From Gautieria morchelliformis (taxonomy: Eukaryota; Basidiomycota; Agaricomycetes; Gomphales; Gomphaceae), in contig WHVA01000149.1 of NCBI GenBank assembly GCA_015179125.1, positions 62,001 through 126,000 on the forward strand: a stretch of DNA of 64,000 bases. The letters are read 5' to 3'. Below are positions 1 to 10,385 of this stretch, piece after piece (positions within the stretch are counted from its first letter, which is position 1; every line of letters begins with the position of its first letter). Both the position numbers and the translations under genes were made by a program. The notes beneath the pieces were generated by a model. It was not told the origin of the DNA. It did no database searches and saw only the letters and a list, made by a program, of their open reading frames with translations.

Positions 1-1240
1 TATGGCCATCTGAAGACATCAAACTACGTTCAAAGGTCATACTGGTGGCCAGGCATGAGACTGGACATTGAGTCATTCTGCACATCGTGCGCGAAGTGCC
101 AGATGACGAAGACCGGGCCGCAACGGCCCAAAGGCTTACTACACAGTCTACCCATTCCAGATAGGCCGTGGCAATCGATTGGCATCGACTTCATGGGGCC
201 CCTGCTGAAATCTAATGAGTGTGACTACCTGATGGTAGTCATCGATCGACTAACGTCGCATGTCCACCTCGTCCCAATCACGACGAGCGTGTCAGCCAAC
301 GGAGTAGCCTGGCTGTTTCTGAAAGAAATCGTTCGACTCCATGGAGTTCCTGACTCCATCGTCTTGGATAGAGACTCGAAGTTCACGTCGATCTTCTGGC
401 ATGAACTACAGTGACTCATGGGGACCAAACTCCTCATGTCGACTGCCTTCCATCCCCAAATGGATGGAGCGACCGAGCGGCACACCGATCAATCAGACAG
501 ATATTGCATGCGGTCATCAGAGATGATCATAAGGATTGGACATTGAAATGCCCAATGGTTGAGGTCGCCCTCAACAGCAATGTCAGCGCAACCACAGGGC
601 TTGCGCCCTTCAAGCTGAACCACAGCCATATGCCATGGATAGATCTCCCCATAGTCGCAGACACCCCATTAAGGGGGTAGCCCGATTCGCACATCAGGCA
701 AGATGGAACCTGATGGCGCACATGATGCAATCATTGAGCATGAGTGACGCAAACGTTTCATGTGAACAAGAAACGTATGGCGAGCGACAGGTACGTGGCC
801 AACGACCGCATCTACCTCTCGACCCAAAACCTAACTCTCCCAAAAGGCAGAGCCAGAAAACTCATTCCGTGGTACATCGGACCATACCGCATGTCGAGGT
901 GCATAACTACACCTCAACGTGACCCTTGAGCTTCCCGACGAGCTGAAAAGCCGTCGCATATCACCGTCTTTCATTCAAGCCTCGTATGGCGATACAAGGC
1001 TAACAACGATAATTGTTCCCTCGCGTGAGGCCAGTCATTCTATGACTTTGGAGCAAATGACGATGAGGAGTGGCTCGTCGATGAGATTATCACACATTGA
1101 TGGATAAACTCATGGACCTGGAGTTCCAGGTCGCTGACCCTAGGCGATGTGACATGGGAACCCATGTCATCATGCAAGGATCTTGAAGCCCTAGATAGAT
1201 GTCTAGAGCTCTGGGGGGTGGCAAGCCACGTGACCTCCCC
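1..1240 (+). pseudogene. Ty3/gypsy integrase and chromodomain, 3' part of pol (family G1), broken
   Basis: The window opens inside a gypsy pol gene. The first 414 bases read through the end of the integrase zinc-binding region (CTSCAKC) and the catalytic core: IDFMG (first Asp), LDRDSKF (second Asp) and DGATER (Glu) can all be located. An in-frame TGA at 412-414 stands where the related copy near 29526 has CGA. The reading then continues in another frame (411-680) and breaks again in the linker. A C-terminal chromodomain-like stretch (EEWLVDEI, then GDVTWEP up to about 1230) can be recognised in shifted frames. The best relative is the element at 23840-30343. It is not functional as it stands. 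The 5' part lies outside the window. Confidence 0.88.
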
Positions 1241-1373
1241 AGACCCACTAGATGCGTCTGTCACGTGCACACCACGTGACGCGCCAGCCACGGCGCGATT
1301 AAATTTTCGTCTCGGATCTTTCCAAGGGCGCATCGCTTCTTGGAAGCAAACCACCATCATCTACCCACAAAGA

Positions 1374-3849
1374 TGATGCCCCCCAAAGATGGGATGGACG
1401 TTGATCCATCAACGTCCACAACATGTGCAACGGCCCTGAACAGGGGCCGCAGACATCCTATGTGCCCCAGTCGACCAAGAAAACTGGATGATCGTAGGAT
1501 GGGAAGACCCTTGGCGATCGTCCACCCGGACGATTGCACCACCTGCGTGGACTACACCGCGCACTTAAGGGCCGCGACAGGCACCCGCAAAGTAAAACTG
1601 TGGGATGAAGACATCGGTGACGCCGTTGACATGGCTGTGGATGACTCCTGAGGGGCATCACACGTGACGCGCGGGAGGAGTCCCTGCGGGACGTCCATGA
1701 CCTCAAGAAGGAGGTCAAGGATTTGGAACGCACGGTCGAAGACCGCGATGACGCGCTCAAAGTCAAGCACACCAAAGTAAAAGAGCTCGAGGAGCAGCTG
1801 AGTGCACTCCAGCTCCAGCTCAAGTTTGCCCACGCAGCCTCAAAAAGGCCACGCCACGACCCGGCCACAGACCCAGTGGCCGGGCCTGTTAGCAACTCTG
1901 GGTTATGGCAGGGAAGGTTCGGTAGAGTTCTTAGAAAGCTAGAATCAAATGTACTCTCTCAGTGAATTTATTGTCACTGTTATATTAATACAATACCTAG
2001 AATCAAATGTACTACATGATTTTCAGTCAACATGCTATGAAAATATAAAGAATACTACTCGCCTCTCTCAGTGAATTTATTATCACTGAGAGAGGAGCAC
2101 TATCCTGTCTCAGAAGGCATATACATGCACCCGGCCCTTTAGCGCTCAAGAGCTCGCGCGTCGAAGTCATTTCAAACTCCGCTGGGTGCAGCCGCCTGTG
2201 AAAATAGAGATAACAAAGTGAAATGGAGAGATAGGGAGTGACTGGGAATTTTCGAAAATAATCAGAGAAGTGAATTCATGGTACAAGAACAATGTGAGAA
2301 GAGATTGAAACACCATACAATAAATTGAATACATTATGCTTGATTTTGGTGCAGGAGCATAAATGCACCCAACAGGGCCCTCATCATCTCACGCGACGGC
2401 ACCCTTGCCAGCACGTGCAGCATCAGGACTGGCGTCCCGATTGTTGGCTCCCACCCAACAACAACAACAACTGAGGGGTGGAGTGCGCCATCTGACGCAG
2501 CGTACGGCATTCCAGAGGGATGGGAGTCCGACTCCTCCGTCTGGAAGACATATGACCTGGAAAGAGCTCAGCAGCGTCTGGCTGAGCAGCCAAAAAAGAA
2601 GCGCAAGGAATTGCGTGGCACCCCCAACACTGTCAATGGTCTAGCCATTGTGAGGGAAAGCACGATCAGTGCATACCTGGCGGCATCACCATCGCACACA
2701 ATCAATGACCCTGCCCTACAATGGCAGGTAGCATTGGTTGAGGCCCAGTACATCAGGCCTCACGTGGACCTGCCGCCACTGGCGGGGACAGTTCACCCTC
2801 CCTACCCAGGGGAGGGAGTGATCATACCGCTTGGAGACCCACCGGCCTCTGAGATGGGCCTCCTACCACGACTGGTAGGAAAGGTGCAGCAGCATCGTAC
2901 TCAATGGTATGATGTCTGCCCGCTCAACGACCCACGCTTCATTGAGCTCCTAGTGCGTGCGAAAGACACGCCATAGCTCACATGCACGTGCCAGATGATC
3001 GGCATGTTCAAACGCATCGAGCGCAAGCAACGCGCTCGCAATCCCACATGGGATTGTCTCATGATAGCGGGCGGTACCCCACTCGACATCGCCACCATCA
3101 TAAGGGGTTGGATACACAACCCTGAAGGAATCCCCTCTGCCATCTGTGACAACGCAGATGGAACCTTCAACATAGATGACATGGACGTCTGGATGTGGCT
3201 GAAGGCACTCACGCCCCATGTTAAAGGGGTTGCATCACCTCTCAAGTTGAGATTCCTCGACTTGTTTGGCTCGACCGGCCAATGGTTGAGCCTTGTTGAT
3301 GCCAGGGAATGCCTGACACCGCAGAGCACCAGCCTGCAGCTATATATCGTGAGTCTGTATCCCATGGGAGGCCGAGCTGGCCCCAACATCCCACTCGCCG
3401 AGATCGCGCGATGGCTGGCCCGCTACGCCGGCGTCACTCGCGAACAAGTGGTGTGCATTGAACAATACGTTCAGCGCAGCCTCACCGGCGCAGCATTCAG
3501 CGCTGCCGCTCAGGAGGGCCAACCAAAGGTCCTCGAGACCAGCCAAGTGAGGGCCGCGGTGCCACAACCGCTCACCCACGCCCAGCTCGATCAAGAGCTG
3601 GCGCGCTTCCGGCCTTCTCCCCAGGCCGAGGACCTGGCCGTCGAGGCCATACTCCGCAAGGACACCAGCCTTGTCAACCAAGCGGAAGCCCCCACCAGTG
3701 GTGAGGCGGAGCCGCCTCACCCAACCACCCTTGCGGATGTGGAGGTGCCTCCGGAGGAGTCACGTGCTCCACCAGCCCCATACAATGATGGCATCATCGT
3801 ATCAGAATCTCCAGAGGATGCCATCATGGATGACCTCTATGAGTCCTAA
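1374..3849 (+). pseudogene. Extra ORF downstream of gypsy pol (G1 ORF2), unknown function, split by a solo LTR
   Basis: Between the chromodomain and the 3' LTR lies a long coding region that is not gag or pol. It starts at ATG 1374 (MMPPKDGMDVDPST) and has a frame break near 1645. A charged heptad-like coiled coil follows (about 1660-1830), then a basic, Pro/Ser-rich stretch. Removing the solo LTR (1887-2374) and one target duplication restores the reading frame exactly at this point. A further frame change near 2460 and one in-frame TAG at 2974-2976 interrupt the C-terminal part, which is otherwise open to 3849 (MIGMFKRIE to DDLYES). I recognise no catalytic motif, transmembrane segment or known domain. 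A partial paralogue lies on the minus strand at 11573-11812, so this ORF belongs to a repeated family. Its position is where env-like or accessory ORFs sit in some LTR elements; any function is unknown. Confidence 0.72.
1887..2374 (-). repeat. Solo LTR of copia family C1/C2, minus orientation
   Basis: This 488-bp segment is the reverse complement of the copia LTR seen at 4217-4701. It ends with CCCAACA and is flanked by a perfect 5-bp duplication GGGCC (1882-1886 and 2375-2379). No internal copia sequence is present, so it is a solo LTR left by LTR-LTR recombination. It interrupts the G1 ORF2. The left end reads TGTTAGC where the family has TGTAGGC, a minor divergence. Confidence 0.95.
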
Positions 3850-3870
3850 TCAGCACCCTATAGTTGTCTA

Positions 3871-3883
3871 TAGAGGGGGAGGG
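3871..3883 (+). other. Polypurine tract of gypsy G1
   Basis: A purine-rich run (AGAGGGGGAGGG) directly precedes the LTR start TGTAAATA. This is the usual plus-strand primer site of an LTR retrotransposon and supports the LTR call. Confidence 0.8.
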
Positions 3884-4097
3884 TGTAAATAACCTATGTA
3901 TCTACATGTACATTAGTTATTACATAATCCCAGTGGGCCCCTTAGGGACCCACTGTATAGTTCATGTGTGGGAACCGGTCAGCGGTTCCCATTGCATCTT
4001 ACCCTTACACTGTCACTACGTAGCATTCGGAATACCACTCCTTGGTCAAGTTCTGCTGTGCCCTTGTGATACAAGGCATAAGATCGACATCTTTACA
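3884..4097 (+). repeat. 3' LTR of gypsy G1 (214 bp)
   Basis: The segment begins TGTAAATA and ends TCTTTACA, giving terminal inverted TGTAA/TTACA. It follows the polypurine tract. A diverged copy of the same LTR lies at 10670-10891, and a fragment of its 3' end in reverse orientation at 11541-11572. The 5' LTR is outside the window. Confidence 0.82.
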
Positions 4098-4216
4098 TCT
4101 GTCCTCCCTTTCAGCACCACACCTCTATGTTTGCTCCGATCGCCCTTTGCCAAGCTCGCCGAACGATTATTGGCTACTCGCGTCATTTGCCATAGCCTCA
4201 CCATCAAAACACGATC
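4098..4216 (+). repeat. Locally repeated sequence, copy A, left part
   Basis: This stretch (CCTTTCAGCACCACACCTCT onward) matches 11262-11376 and, more weakly, 9569-9672. The repeat resumes at 9382 after the copia element, so copy A was split by that insertion. No ORF is supported. Its origin is unknown. Confidence 0.75.
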
Positions 4217-4701
4217 TGTTGGGTGCATGCAAGCTCCTGCACCAAAATCAAGCATAATATATTCGCTTTGTTGTATGGTTTCCAATTCTTTCTCACATTG
4301 TTCTTGTACCATGCATTCACTTCTCTGCTTATTTTCGAAATTTTCCAGTCACTCTCTACCTCTCCATTTCATTCTGTTATTTCTATTTTCACAAACGGCT
4401 GCACCCAGCGGAGTTTGAAATGACTTCGACGCGTGAGCCCTTGGGCGCTAAAGGGCCGGGTGCACATATATGCATTCTGAGACAGAGTAGTACTCCTCTC
4501 CCAGTGACAATAAATTCACTGACAGAGGCGAGTAGTATCTTTCATATTTACATAGCATGTTGACTAAAAATCATGTAGTGTATTTGATTCTAGGTATTGT
4601 ATTAATATAACAGTGACAATAAATTCACTGAGAGTGTATTTGATTCTAGCTTTCTAAGAACTTTACCGAACCTTCCCTGCCATAACCCCAAGTTGCCTAC
4701 A
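4217..4701 (+). repeat. 5' LTR of copia C1
   Basis: 485 bp, TGTTGGGT to CCTACA. It differs from the 3' LTR only at the GCATGC/GCATAC, CGCTTT/CGATTT and GCGTGAG/GCGCGAG positions. It contains a hairpin-forming element (4498-4530: CTCTCCCAGTGA, spacer, TCACTGACAGAG) conserved in all family members. Confidence 0.95.
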
Positions 4702-4717
4702 AGGGTTATCGGCCCCG
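4702..4717 (+). promoter_or_regulatory. Possible primer binding site of copia C1
   Basis: The bases right after the 5' LTR (AGGGTTATCGGCCCC) resemble the half-tRNA type primer site of Drosophila copia in general form. I could not match a tRNA by eye, so this is positional inference only. Confidence 0.35.
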
Positions 4718-5943
4718 CAGACACTTCGCAGAAGCTTTTGGGTGTGGAGAAGCTTGCAACAGATGGAAGTAATTGGCCTCTGTGGCGAGCTACTCTCACA
4801 AGTTATTTTGAGTCCAAAAATCTACTCAGGCATATAGAAGGGATAGCCATTCGACCTCCTGATCCTCCAGTCATGCCCCCAGGCCATATTTTTACAGAAG
4901 CTGAGGAAACTCAGATAGAGAAGGCTGAGGAGAAGCTGGAGAAGTATCTTGCCAGAGAAGGACAGGCAAAAACCCAAATAATCATCTCAGTGTCAGAGTC
5001 ACTAGCTCTGATGCTACAGAAGAGACATACAGAAAAAGAAGTCTGGGATGCATTGGTCAATGAGATGACCAAAAAGCCCAAGATGGTCCTCACCAACCTA
5101 CAGAGACAGCTTCGCAGTATGAGGTGTCCTGAGGATGGAGACTTGAGAGATCACTTGGACAAGGCCCAAGACCTCTATGCTCGTCTTAATGAGATGGGAG
5201 CCAGAATTTCTGAAGGAGAGTTCACAGACATCATCCTTGCATCACTTCCACCATCCTATGAGGCAGTTATGAATGCCCTTACCATGTTGCTCGAAGAATG
5301 TGGAATGCCCTTAGTGCCTGATGATATTATCAGAGTACTAAAGGCTCAATATGACAGGAGAAAGACCCTCAATATTTCACAAGAAGAGCAGGCATTTATT
5401 GGTTCATCTACGAAAGGGCAGAAGGGCCGGAAAGACCCGAAGGTGCCTACATGCACCACTTGCCACAAGCCTGGACATGCTATTGAGAATTGCTGGGCTA
5501 AAGGAGGTGGTAAAGAAGGCCAGGGGCCACGTCAGAAGAAGAAAGCGAAAGCCAAAAAGAAGAAGGGCAAAGCCAAGGCGAATGTTGCCGAAGAAGTGTC
5601 TTCTGAGGAGGATGAGAGTGGCAGTCCAGCCGCTTTCGCACATATGACCCCTCACAAGAATTTACTGAGGGATTACAGTCCATTCTCACAGCCACGCACA
5701 ATTCGTGCAGCCAAAAAAGGCACTTTTGATGCCTTCGGTTCAGGCTCACTCGTGCTATCTAATATAATTGGAGATAAGACTGTGAAGATCACATTGAAGG
5801 ATACGTTCTACGCGCCAAAAATGGCTGTTACCCTGATCTCGATCGGCCGGTGCGATGATGCAGGCTATAACACTCAAATAGCCGATCAGAAATGCACAAT
5901 ATCCAATCGTAAAGGCAGGATATTGATGCAAGCACCGAACTGA
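4702..5943 (+). CDS. Copia C1 gag and start of protease region
   Basis: The open frame begins in the LTR (it opens at 4606) and runs to TGA at 5941-5943. The N-terminal part (GSNWPLWRATL, HIEGIA) is a typical copia gag (UBN2/DUF4219-like). There is no in-frame ATG before 4873, inside the domain, so translation must start at a non-ATG codon or after splicing from the LTR. A CCHC knuckle (CTTCHKPGHAIENC) lies near 5446-5500, followed by a Lys-rich tail. The protease region (HMTPHKN, then LISIGRCDDAGY) is present, but the expected D-S/T-G active-site triad before HMTP is replaced by a Ser/Ala-rich stretch. Frame changes near 5930 lead into the integrase ORF. Confidence 0.85.
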   Translation, partial: RVIGPADTSQKLLGVEKLATDGSNWPLWRATLTSYFESKNLLRHIEGIAIRPPDPPVMPPGHIFTEAEETQIEKAEEKLEKYLAREGQAKTQIIISVSESLALMLQKRHTEKEVWDALVNEMTKKPKMVLTNLQRQLRSMRCPEDGDLRDHLDKAQDLYARLNEMGARISEGEFTDIILASLPPSYEAVMNALTMLLEECGMPLVPDDIIRVLKAQYDRRKTLNISQEEQAFIGSSTKGQKGRKDPKVPTCTTCHKPGHAIENCWAKGGGKEGQGPRQKKKAKAKKKKGKAKANVAEEVSSEEDESGSPAAFAHMTPHKNLLRDYSPFSQPRTIRAAKKGTFDAFGSGSLVLSNIIGDKTVKITLKDTFYAPKMAVTLISIGRCDDAGYNTQIADQKCTISNRKGRILMQAPN

Positions 5944-7088
5944 ATGGCTTATATCGATTTGAATTACAACACACAAGTGCCGAAGCACATATATGCGCAT
6001 CAGCCATGGAGATACATCAAAAAATGGGGCATATTTCACAAAAGTCCCTACAGCATTTGCTCAACCATGGCATGATATTAGGCATTGAATTGAGCTCAAA
6101 AGGTGACAAGGTTGTTTGCGATGTGTGCATTCAAGCGAAGATTGCACGTAAATCACTTCCTCAGGAACCCAGAAGCCGATCTTCAAAATTCGGTGACAGA
6201 ATTTATTCTGATGTCTGGGGACCAGCGAGACACTCCACAATTGACAAGAAATCCTATTATGTGTCTTTCATCGACGACTATTCAAGGGAATCAGTTATCT
6301 ATATGATGGCAAACAAATCGGAAGCATTTTCAAAATACAAACTCTACAAGGCCTTGATGCTTGGACAGAGGAACGTGCACATCAAAGCACTTGTTTCCGA
6401 CAGAGGGGGTGAATACACAAGCTCGGAATTTGAACAGCATTTAGCCAAGCAAGGCACGAAGCATCGGTTAACTGTACACGACACCCCAGAGTCAAATGGT
6501 GTTGCTGAACGTCTAAACCGAACTCTAGTTGAAAGAGCTCGTGCCATGCTATTGGAATCAAGTCTTCCTAAGACTCTATGGGGGCATGCAATTTTGCACG
6601 CCAACTATCTTAGGAATCGGACACACACAAGAGCTTTGCCAGACAAAACCCCTTTTGAAATGATCCATCACGAGAAACCGAACCTGAAGGACATACACGT
6701 GTGGGGAATTAAAGTCTACGTTAAAGTCAAAGAGGGAAACAAACTAGCAGCCCGTGCCAAAAGAGCTCAATGGATAGGAATCTCTGGACAGAGCCATGGT
6801 CACTGCATCTACTGGCCTGACTCTCAGAAGGTTTCTGTCGAGCGGAATGTTATATTTGACTCAGAGATGAAGGGGGGCAAAGCTCCAATCATTTCTATTG
6901 AAGAGTCACAGCTACCTACGTCCAGAAAAGTGATACAGGCCATTTCGGCGCCAGCACCGATGCCTAGTCACTTAGTCAGCGAGGAGGCAAAGATTGAGGA
7001 AATTGACGATAATGACCAGAGGAATGTCTTGAAGAGCTGCAACCCAGTCAGACTGTTGATGTCAGACCTAAAGAAGCTGCTCCAATAA
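5931..7088 (+). CDS. Copia C1 integrase
   Basis: After the frame change, GLYRF leads into the pre-integrase zinc region (MEIHQKMGH, then CDVCIQAK; HHCC pattern) and the rve catalytic core: DVWGPA and FIDDYSR (first Asp), SDRGGEY (second Asp), ESNGVAERLNR (Glu). The C-terminal GAG-like linker follows and ends at a TAA (7086-7088) caused by a -1 frame change near 7020. In the next frame the reading resumes with PIRRSERIHQ, a usual linker motif ahead of reverse transcriptase. Confidence 0.9.
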   Translation, partial: STELNGLYRFELQHTSAEAHICASAMEIHQKMGHISQKSLQHLLNHGMILGIELSSKGDKVVCDVCIQAKIARKSLPQEPRSRSSKFGDRIYSDVWGPARHSTIDKKSYYVSFIDDYSRESVIYMMANKSEAFSKYKLYKALMLGQRNVHIKALVSDRGGEYTSSEFEQHLAKQGTKHRLTVHDTPESNGVAERLNRTLVERARAMLLESSLPKTLWGHAILHANYLRNRTHTRALPDKTPFEMIHHEKPNLKDIHVWGIKVYVKVKEGNKLAARAKRAQWIGISGQSHGHCIYWPDSQKVSVERNVIFDSEMKGGKAPIISIEESQLPTSRKVIQAISAPAPMPSHLVSEEAKIEEIDDNDQRNVLKSCNPVRLLMSDLKKLLQ

Positions 7089-7089
7089 G

Positions 7090-8581
7090 GAGAAGCGAGA
7101 GGATCCATCAGCAGCAGGAGTGGCCGGCCCCAAGTGGTCCCGTAACAAGATCTCAAGCTAAGAGACATGCTGGTGCAGACATTACTACACTAGCTTATGA
7201 GGACATTGAGGACCACCAAGACAAATTATTTGAACAAGATTTATCCTCTGAAACTGACGGCATCAGTGATTATAACCTTGCCATCAGTACACTTTCGACC
7301 TCCGATCAAAACAAAGATAAAGTGCTGCCGGATTTGAATCAGACCGAGCCTAGCAATGCAGATGAAGCCTTAAATAATCCTATGTGGAAAGCATCGATGG
7401 ATAAAGAGTACAAGGTGCTACTCGACAAAGGTGTATGGGAAGTGATTAAACCACCTCCTGGGGCAAATATTGTCGGAAATAGATGGGTATTCCTCTGGAA
7501 ACGCAATCCAGAAGGTGAACCCATTACACCTAGATCGAGGATGGTCACCCAAGGCTTTACACAAAGTTTTGGAGTCGACTACAATGAAACCTATGCACCT
7601 GTTGCTCGGATGACTTCCTTACAGATTATATGTGCCATTGCTACCAGGAACAATTGGCCTATTCACCAAATGGATGTGGACAGTGCGTATTTGAATGCTA
7701 CACTGCCAGAACCTATTTACATGAGACAGCCGTATGGATATGAGACCGGAGACAAAGATGATGTCCTCCTGCTGAAGAAAGCACTTTACGGCCTCAAACA
7801 GTCTGGAAGGGAATGGTACAAACGTCTGAGTGGTGAATTTCTCAAGTTAGGATTCACTAAATCAGCTTCGGATGGAGCTGTATTTTGCAGACGTGGACCG
7901 AGAGGGCATGCGATTATTGCAACGGCAGTAGACGACCTCACTATCACAGCTGAGAGTCAACCAATCCTTGATGGGGTAAAGCATGACCTTGCCCAGATCT
8001 TCAGCATGAAAGACCTAGGCGAGATCCATTGGCTTTTAAACCTCAAAATTGAAAGAGATTGGAATAACAAATTGATTGCAATATCCCAAAGCACATACAT
8101 CCAGAAAATCATCAAAAAATTCAATCTGGATGGTGCCAAAACATTTTCCATGCCTCTTGACCCAGCCGTTAAATTATCCAGGGACCAATGCCCTTCCACA
8201 GACGAAGACAAACAGAAGATGTCAAAAATTCCATACAGACAAGCGATAGGATCATTGATGTGGGCAGCTGTAGCCACTCGACCAGACATTGCGTTCGCAG
8301 TGTCATTACTTTCTCAATTCCTCGAAAACCCATGTCTGACTCATTGGAATGCAGTCAAACGTGTCTTTAAATATCTAAAAGGCATGATAGACTACAAATT
8401 GACATTTGGGAAGAATCGAGATGGCCTCATTGGGTATTCAGATGCGGATTGGGCTTCACAAGAGCACAGGCACTCATACTCGGCTTATATTTTTCAGGTT
8501 GATGGAGGGACAGTATCATGGAGTTGTCAAAAACAATCCATAGTAGCCTATCATCAACTGAAGCCGAATTCATTGCTCTGA
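7090..8581 (+). CDS. Copia C1 reverse transcriptase
   Basis: Open from the PIRRSER linker through the copia-type RT (RVT_2): VWEVIKPP, GNRWVFLWK, RMVTQGFTQ, YNETYAPVARM, QMDVDSAYLNA, ALYGLKQSGREWY. The catalytic box reads TAVDDLT rather than YVDD, a replacement of the Tyr. RNase H begins with GYSDADWASQ. The frame is lost near 8548 in QSIVA, by an apparent one-base deletion, and the frame then stops at 8581. Confidence 0.92.
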
Positions 8582-8883
8582 CTCATGCGAGCAAAGAAGC
8601 CTTATGGATGTGCCACTTTATTTCTGAAGTATTCCAACCACTGAATTGTCCCATCAAACTTTATTCAGACAATCAATCATCCATTGCCATTGTCTATGGC
8701 ACTCAACAACACACGAGGACCAAGCATTTCGACATTAGATTATATTTCATCCGAGATATAGTCGAAGATGAAGAAATTAAGCTTGTGTACCTACCAACGG
8801 AACACATGCTAGCCGATCTTCTCACTAAAGGACTTCCTCATCCTAGAGTGAGAATCCTCAATGAGAGAATTGGAATATATTAA
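8545..8883 (+). CDS. Copia C1 RNase H, C-terminal part
   Basis: This is the continuation of the RNase H in the next frame: LSSTEAEF, HASKEALWM, SDNQSSI, HTRTKHFDIR, ADLLTKGLP. It stops at TAA 8881-8883, 14 bp before the 3' LTR. It was part of the same polyprotein as the RT before the one-base loss near 8548. Confidence 0.9.
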   Translation, partial: SLSSTEAEFIALTHASKEALWMCHFISEVFQPLNCPIKLYSDNQSSIAIVYGTQQHTRTKHFDIRLYFIRDIVEDEEIKLVYLPTEHMLADLLTKGLPHPRVRILNERIGIY

Positions 8884-8885
8884 GC

Positions 8886-8896
8886 TTGAGGGGGCG
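8886..8896 (+). other. Polypurine tract of copia C1
   Basis: TTGAGGGGGCG immediately precedes the 3' LTR start TGTTGGG. Position and composition fit the plus-strand primer. Confidence 0.75.
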
Positions 8897-9381
8897 TGTT
8901 GGGTGCATACAAGCTCCTGCACCAAAATCAAGCATAATATATTCGATTTGTTGTATGGTTTCCAATTCTTTCTCACATTGTTCTTGTACCATGCATTCAC
9001 TTCTCTGCTTATTTTCGAAATTTTCCAGTCACTCTCTACCTCTCCATTTCATTCTGTTATTTCTATTTTCACAAACGGCTGCACCCAGCGGAGTTTGAAA
9101 TGACTTCGACGCGCGAGCCCTTGGGCGCTAAAGGGCCGGGTGCACATATATGCATTCTGAGACAGAGTAGTACTCCTCTCCCAGTGACAATAAATTCACT
9201 GACAGAGGCGAGTAGTATCTTTCATATTTACATAGCATGTTGACTAAAAATCATGTAGTGTATTTGATTCTAGGTATTGTATTAATATAACAGTGACAAT
9301 AAATTCACTGAGAGTGTATTTGATTCTAGCTTTCTAAGAACTTTACCGAACCTTCCCTGCCATAACCCCAAGTTGCCTACA
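8897..9381 (+). repeat. 3' LTR of copia C1
   Basis: 485 bp, a direct repeat of 4217-4701 with three substitutions. The short frame at its start (from 8861) is a by-product of the LTR and not a gene. Confidence 0.95.
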
Positions 9382-10161
9382 TGATCAACGTCCTTTGACC
9401 GGCTTAATGGTTCATCACTGGCCCTATCACCTCCTTGGCTCAGCCACCTTTTGGATGTTCCTATGGCCAGATTGTCACGACTCGTGTGTTTCTTGTACCC
9501 AGCTATCCTGTTTGCTATTTCACCACTCCTCCTCCATGTTCACTCACCTTCACCCTGCCCTCCGACCATGCCTCCTCTATGATTGCTCCATTCACCCTTC
9601 GCCACATTCGCTGAACAACCATTCGCTGCTCGCATCATTCACCAGGAGGCACACCATCAAACACGATCGACATCCTCTACCCGGCATGATGGTTCATCAC
9701 TGGCCCCATCATCTTCCCGACGCAACCCCTTTAGGTGTTCGTATGGCCGGAATGCATTCGTGGGACATCCTACCCATAGATCGTGCGGGATCAACCCAGA
9801 AGATGAAGAGTCTGTGCAGGGTGATGTATATGCAGGTCTCAAGGTGTGTTTTCATACATAGGCACCTTTTCCCTCTTCTTTCCCTGTTGGCACTCCTCCT
9901 TCCCTCTATTATATACATGTTTCACCTATTCTGTATCCTGACTGTGCACCCCTATCCAACCCTGACTCACGACGGCCTCTTTCATATTCGCTGATATCAC
10001 ACGAGCATTCAATATAAGTAGTTTACATTCGCATGTATATTCCCAGTTCAATTATCATACGTCTATCTTGTGCAAAACTTGACCTCACTGTGACCATCGT
10101 CTTGAGCCCTCTCCTATAGATTTCTATCTTTGACCAGAGGAGGACTTAAGCACCACTGGTG
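9382..10161 (+). repeat. Locally repeated sequence, rest of copy A and copy B, no gene
   Basis: 9382-9548 continues copy A of the repeat that starts at 4098. A related, more diverged unit follows at about 9549-9770 (again CCATCAAACACGATCGACAT and GGTTCATCACTGGCCC). The region to 10161 is C/T-rich with no supported ORF. Frames of up to about 200 codons here lack domain similarity and follow base composition. Confidence 0.6.
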
Positions 10162-10385
10162 AGTTTTCGTACTTAACCTTCGTTACCTTAGCCTTCACAC
10201 TATTATCTGTGCTGTTGGCAAAGGGCTCCAATGGAGGGCCTTCGCCGGTGAAAGGATTGTTGCTTCTTAAACAACCTTTCCATGACACCTTGCACATTAT
10301 ATCGTCAAGTGCCACAGGCTATTTCGCTATGACTGTAGATAGGGTGAGCTCCATTCGGGCAGCCCTCTTATCTTCTGAACATCGT
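10162..10385 (+). repeat. Dispersed repeat, copy 1 (partner at 53511-53713)
   Basis: The stretch from CCTTCGTTACCTTAGCCTTC to CAGCCCTCTTATCTTCTGAA is about 80% identical by eye to 53511-53713. No ORF is supported. It may be part of an LTR or a noncoding part of a retroelement, because both copies abut retroelement fragments. Confidence 0.7.

Larger units (their letters stand above)
4217..9381 (+). mobile_element. Copia element C1, complete with two LTRs (5165 bp)
   Basis: Two direct LTRs of 485 bp differ at only three positions (about 99.4% identity), which points to a recent insertion. The order gag, protease region, integrase, reverse transcriptase, RNase H is Ty1/copia. The flanks are CGATC on the left and TGATC on the right, a 5-bp duplication with one mismatch. 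The uninterrupted version of the target is visible at 11362-11385. The coding region carries three frame breaks, each a -1 change going downstream (near 5930, near 7020 and near 8548), so the copy cannot make a full polyprotein as sequenced unless some of these are assembly errors. Confidence 0.95.

Noticed and set aside
4223..4423. Small hydrophobic ORF also seen at 8861, 13521 and 35101
   Set aside because: It is the LTR sequence of the copia family read in one frame; it recurs only because the LTR recurs.
9395..9994. 199-codon ORF in the local repeat
   Set aside because: Cys/Ser/His-rich by composition, and its start is at the edge of a copia LTR; the uninterrupted repeat copy at 11255 does not keep it.
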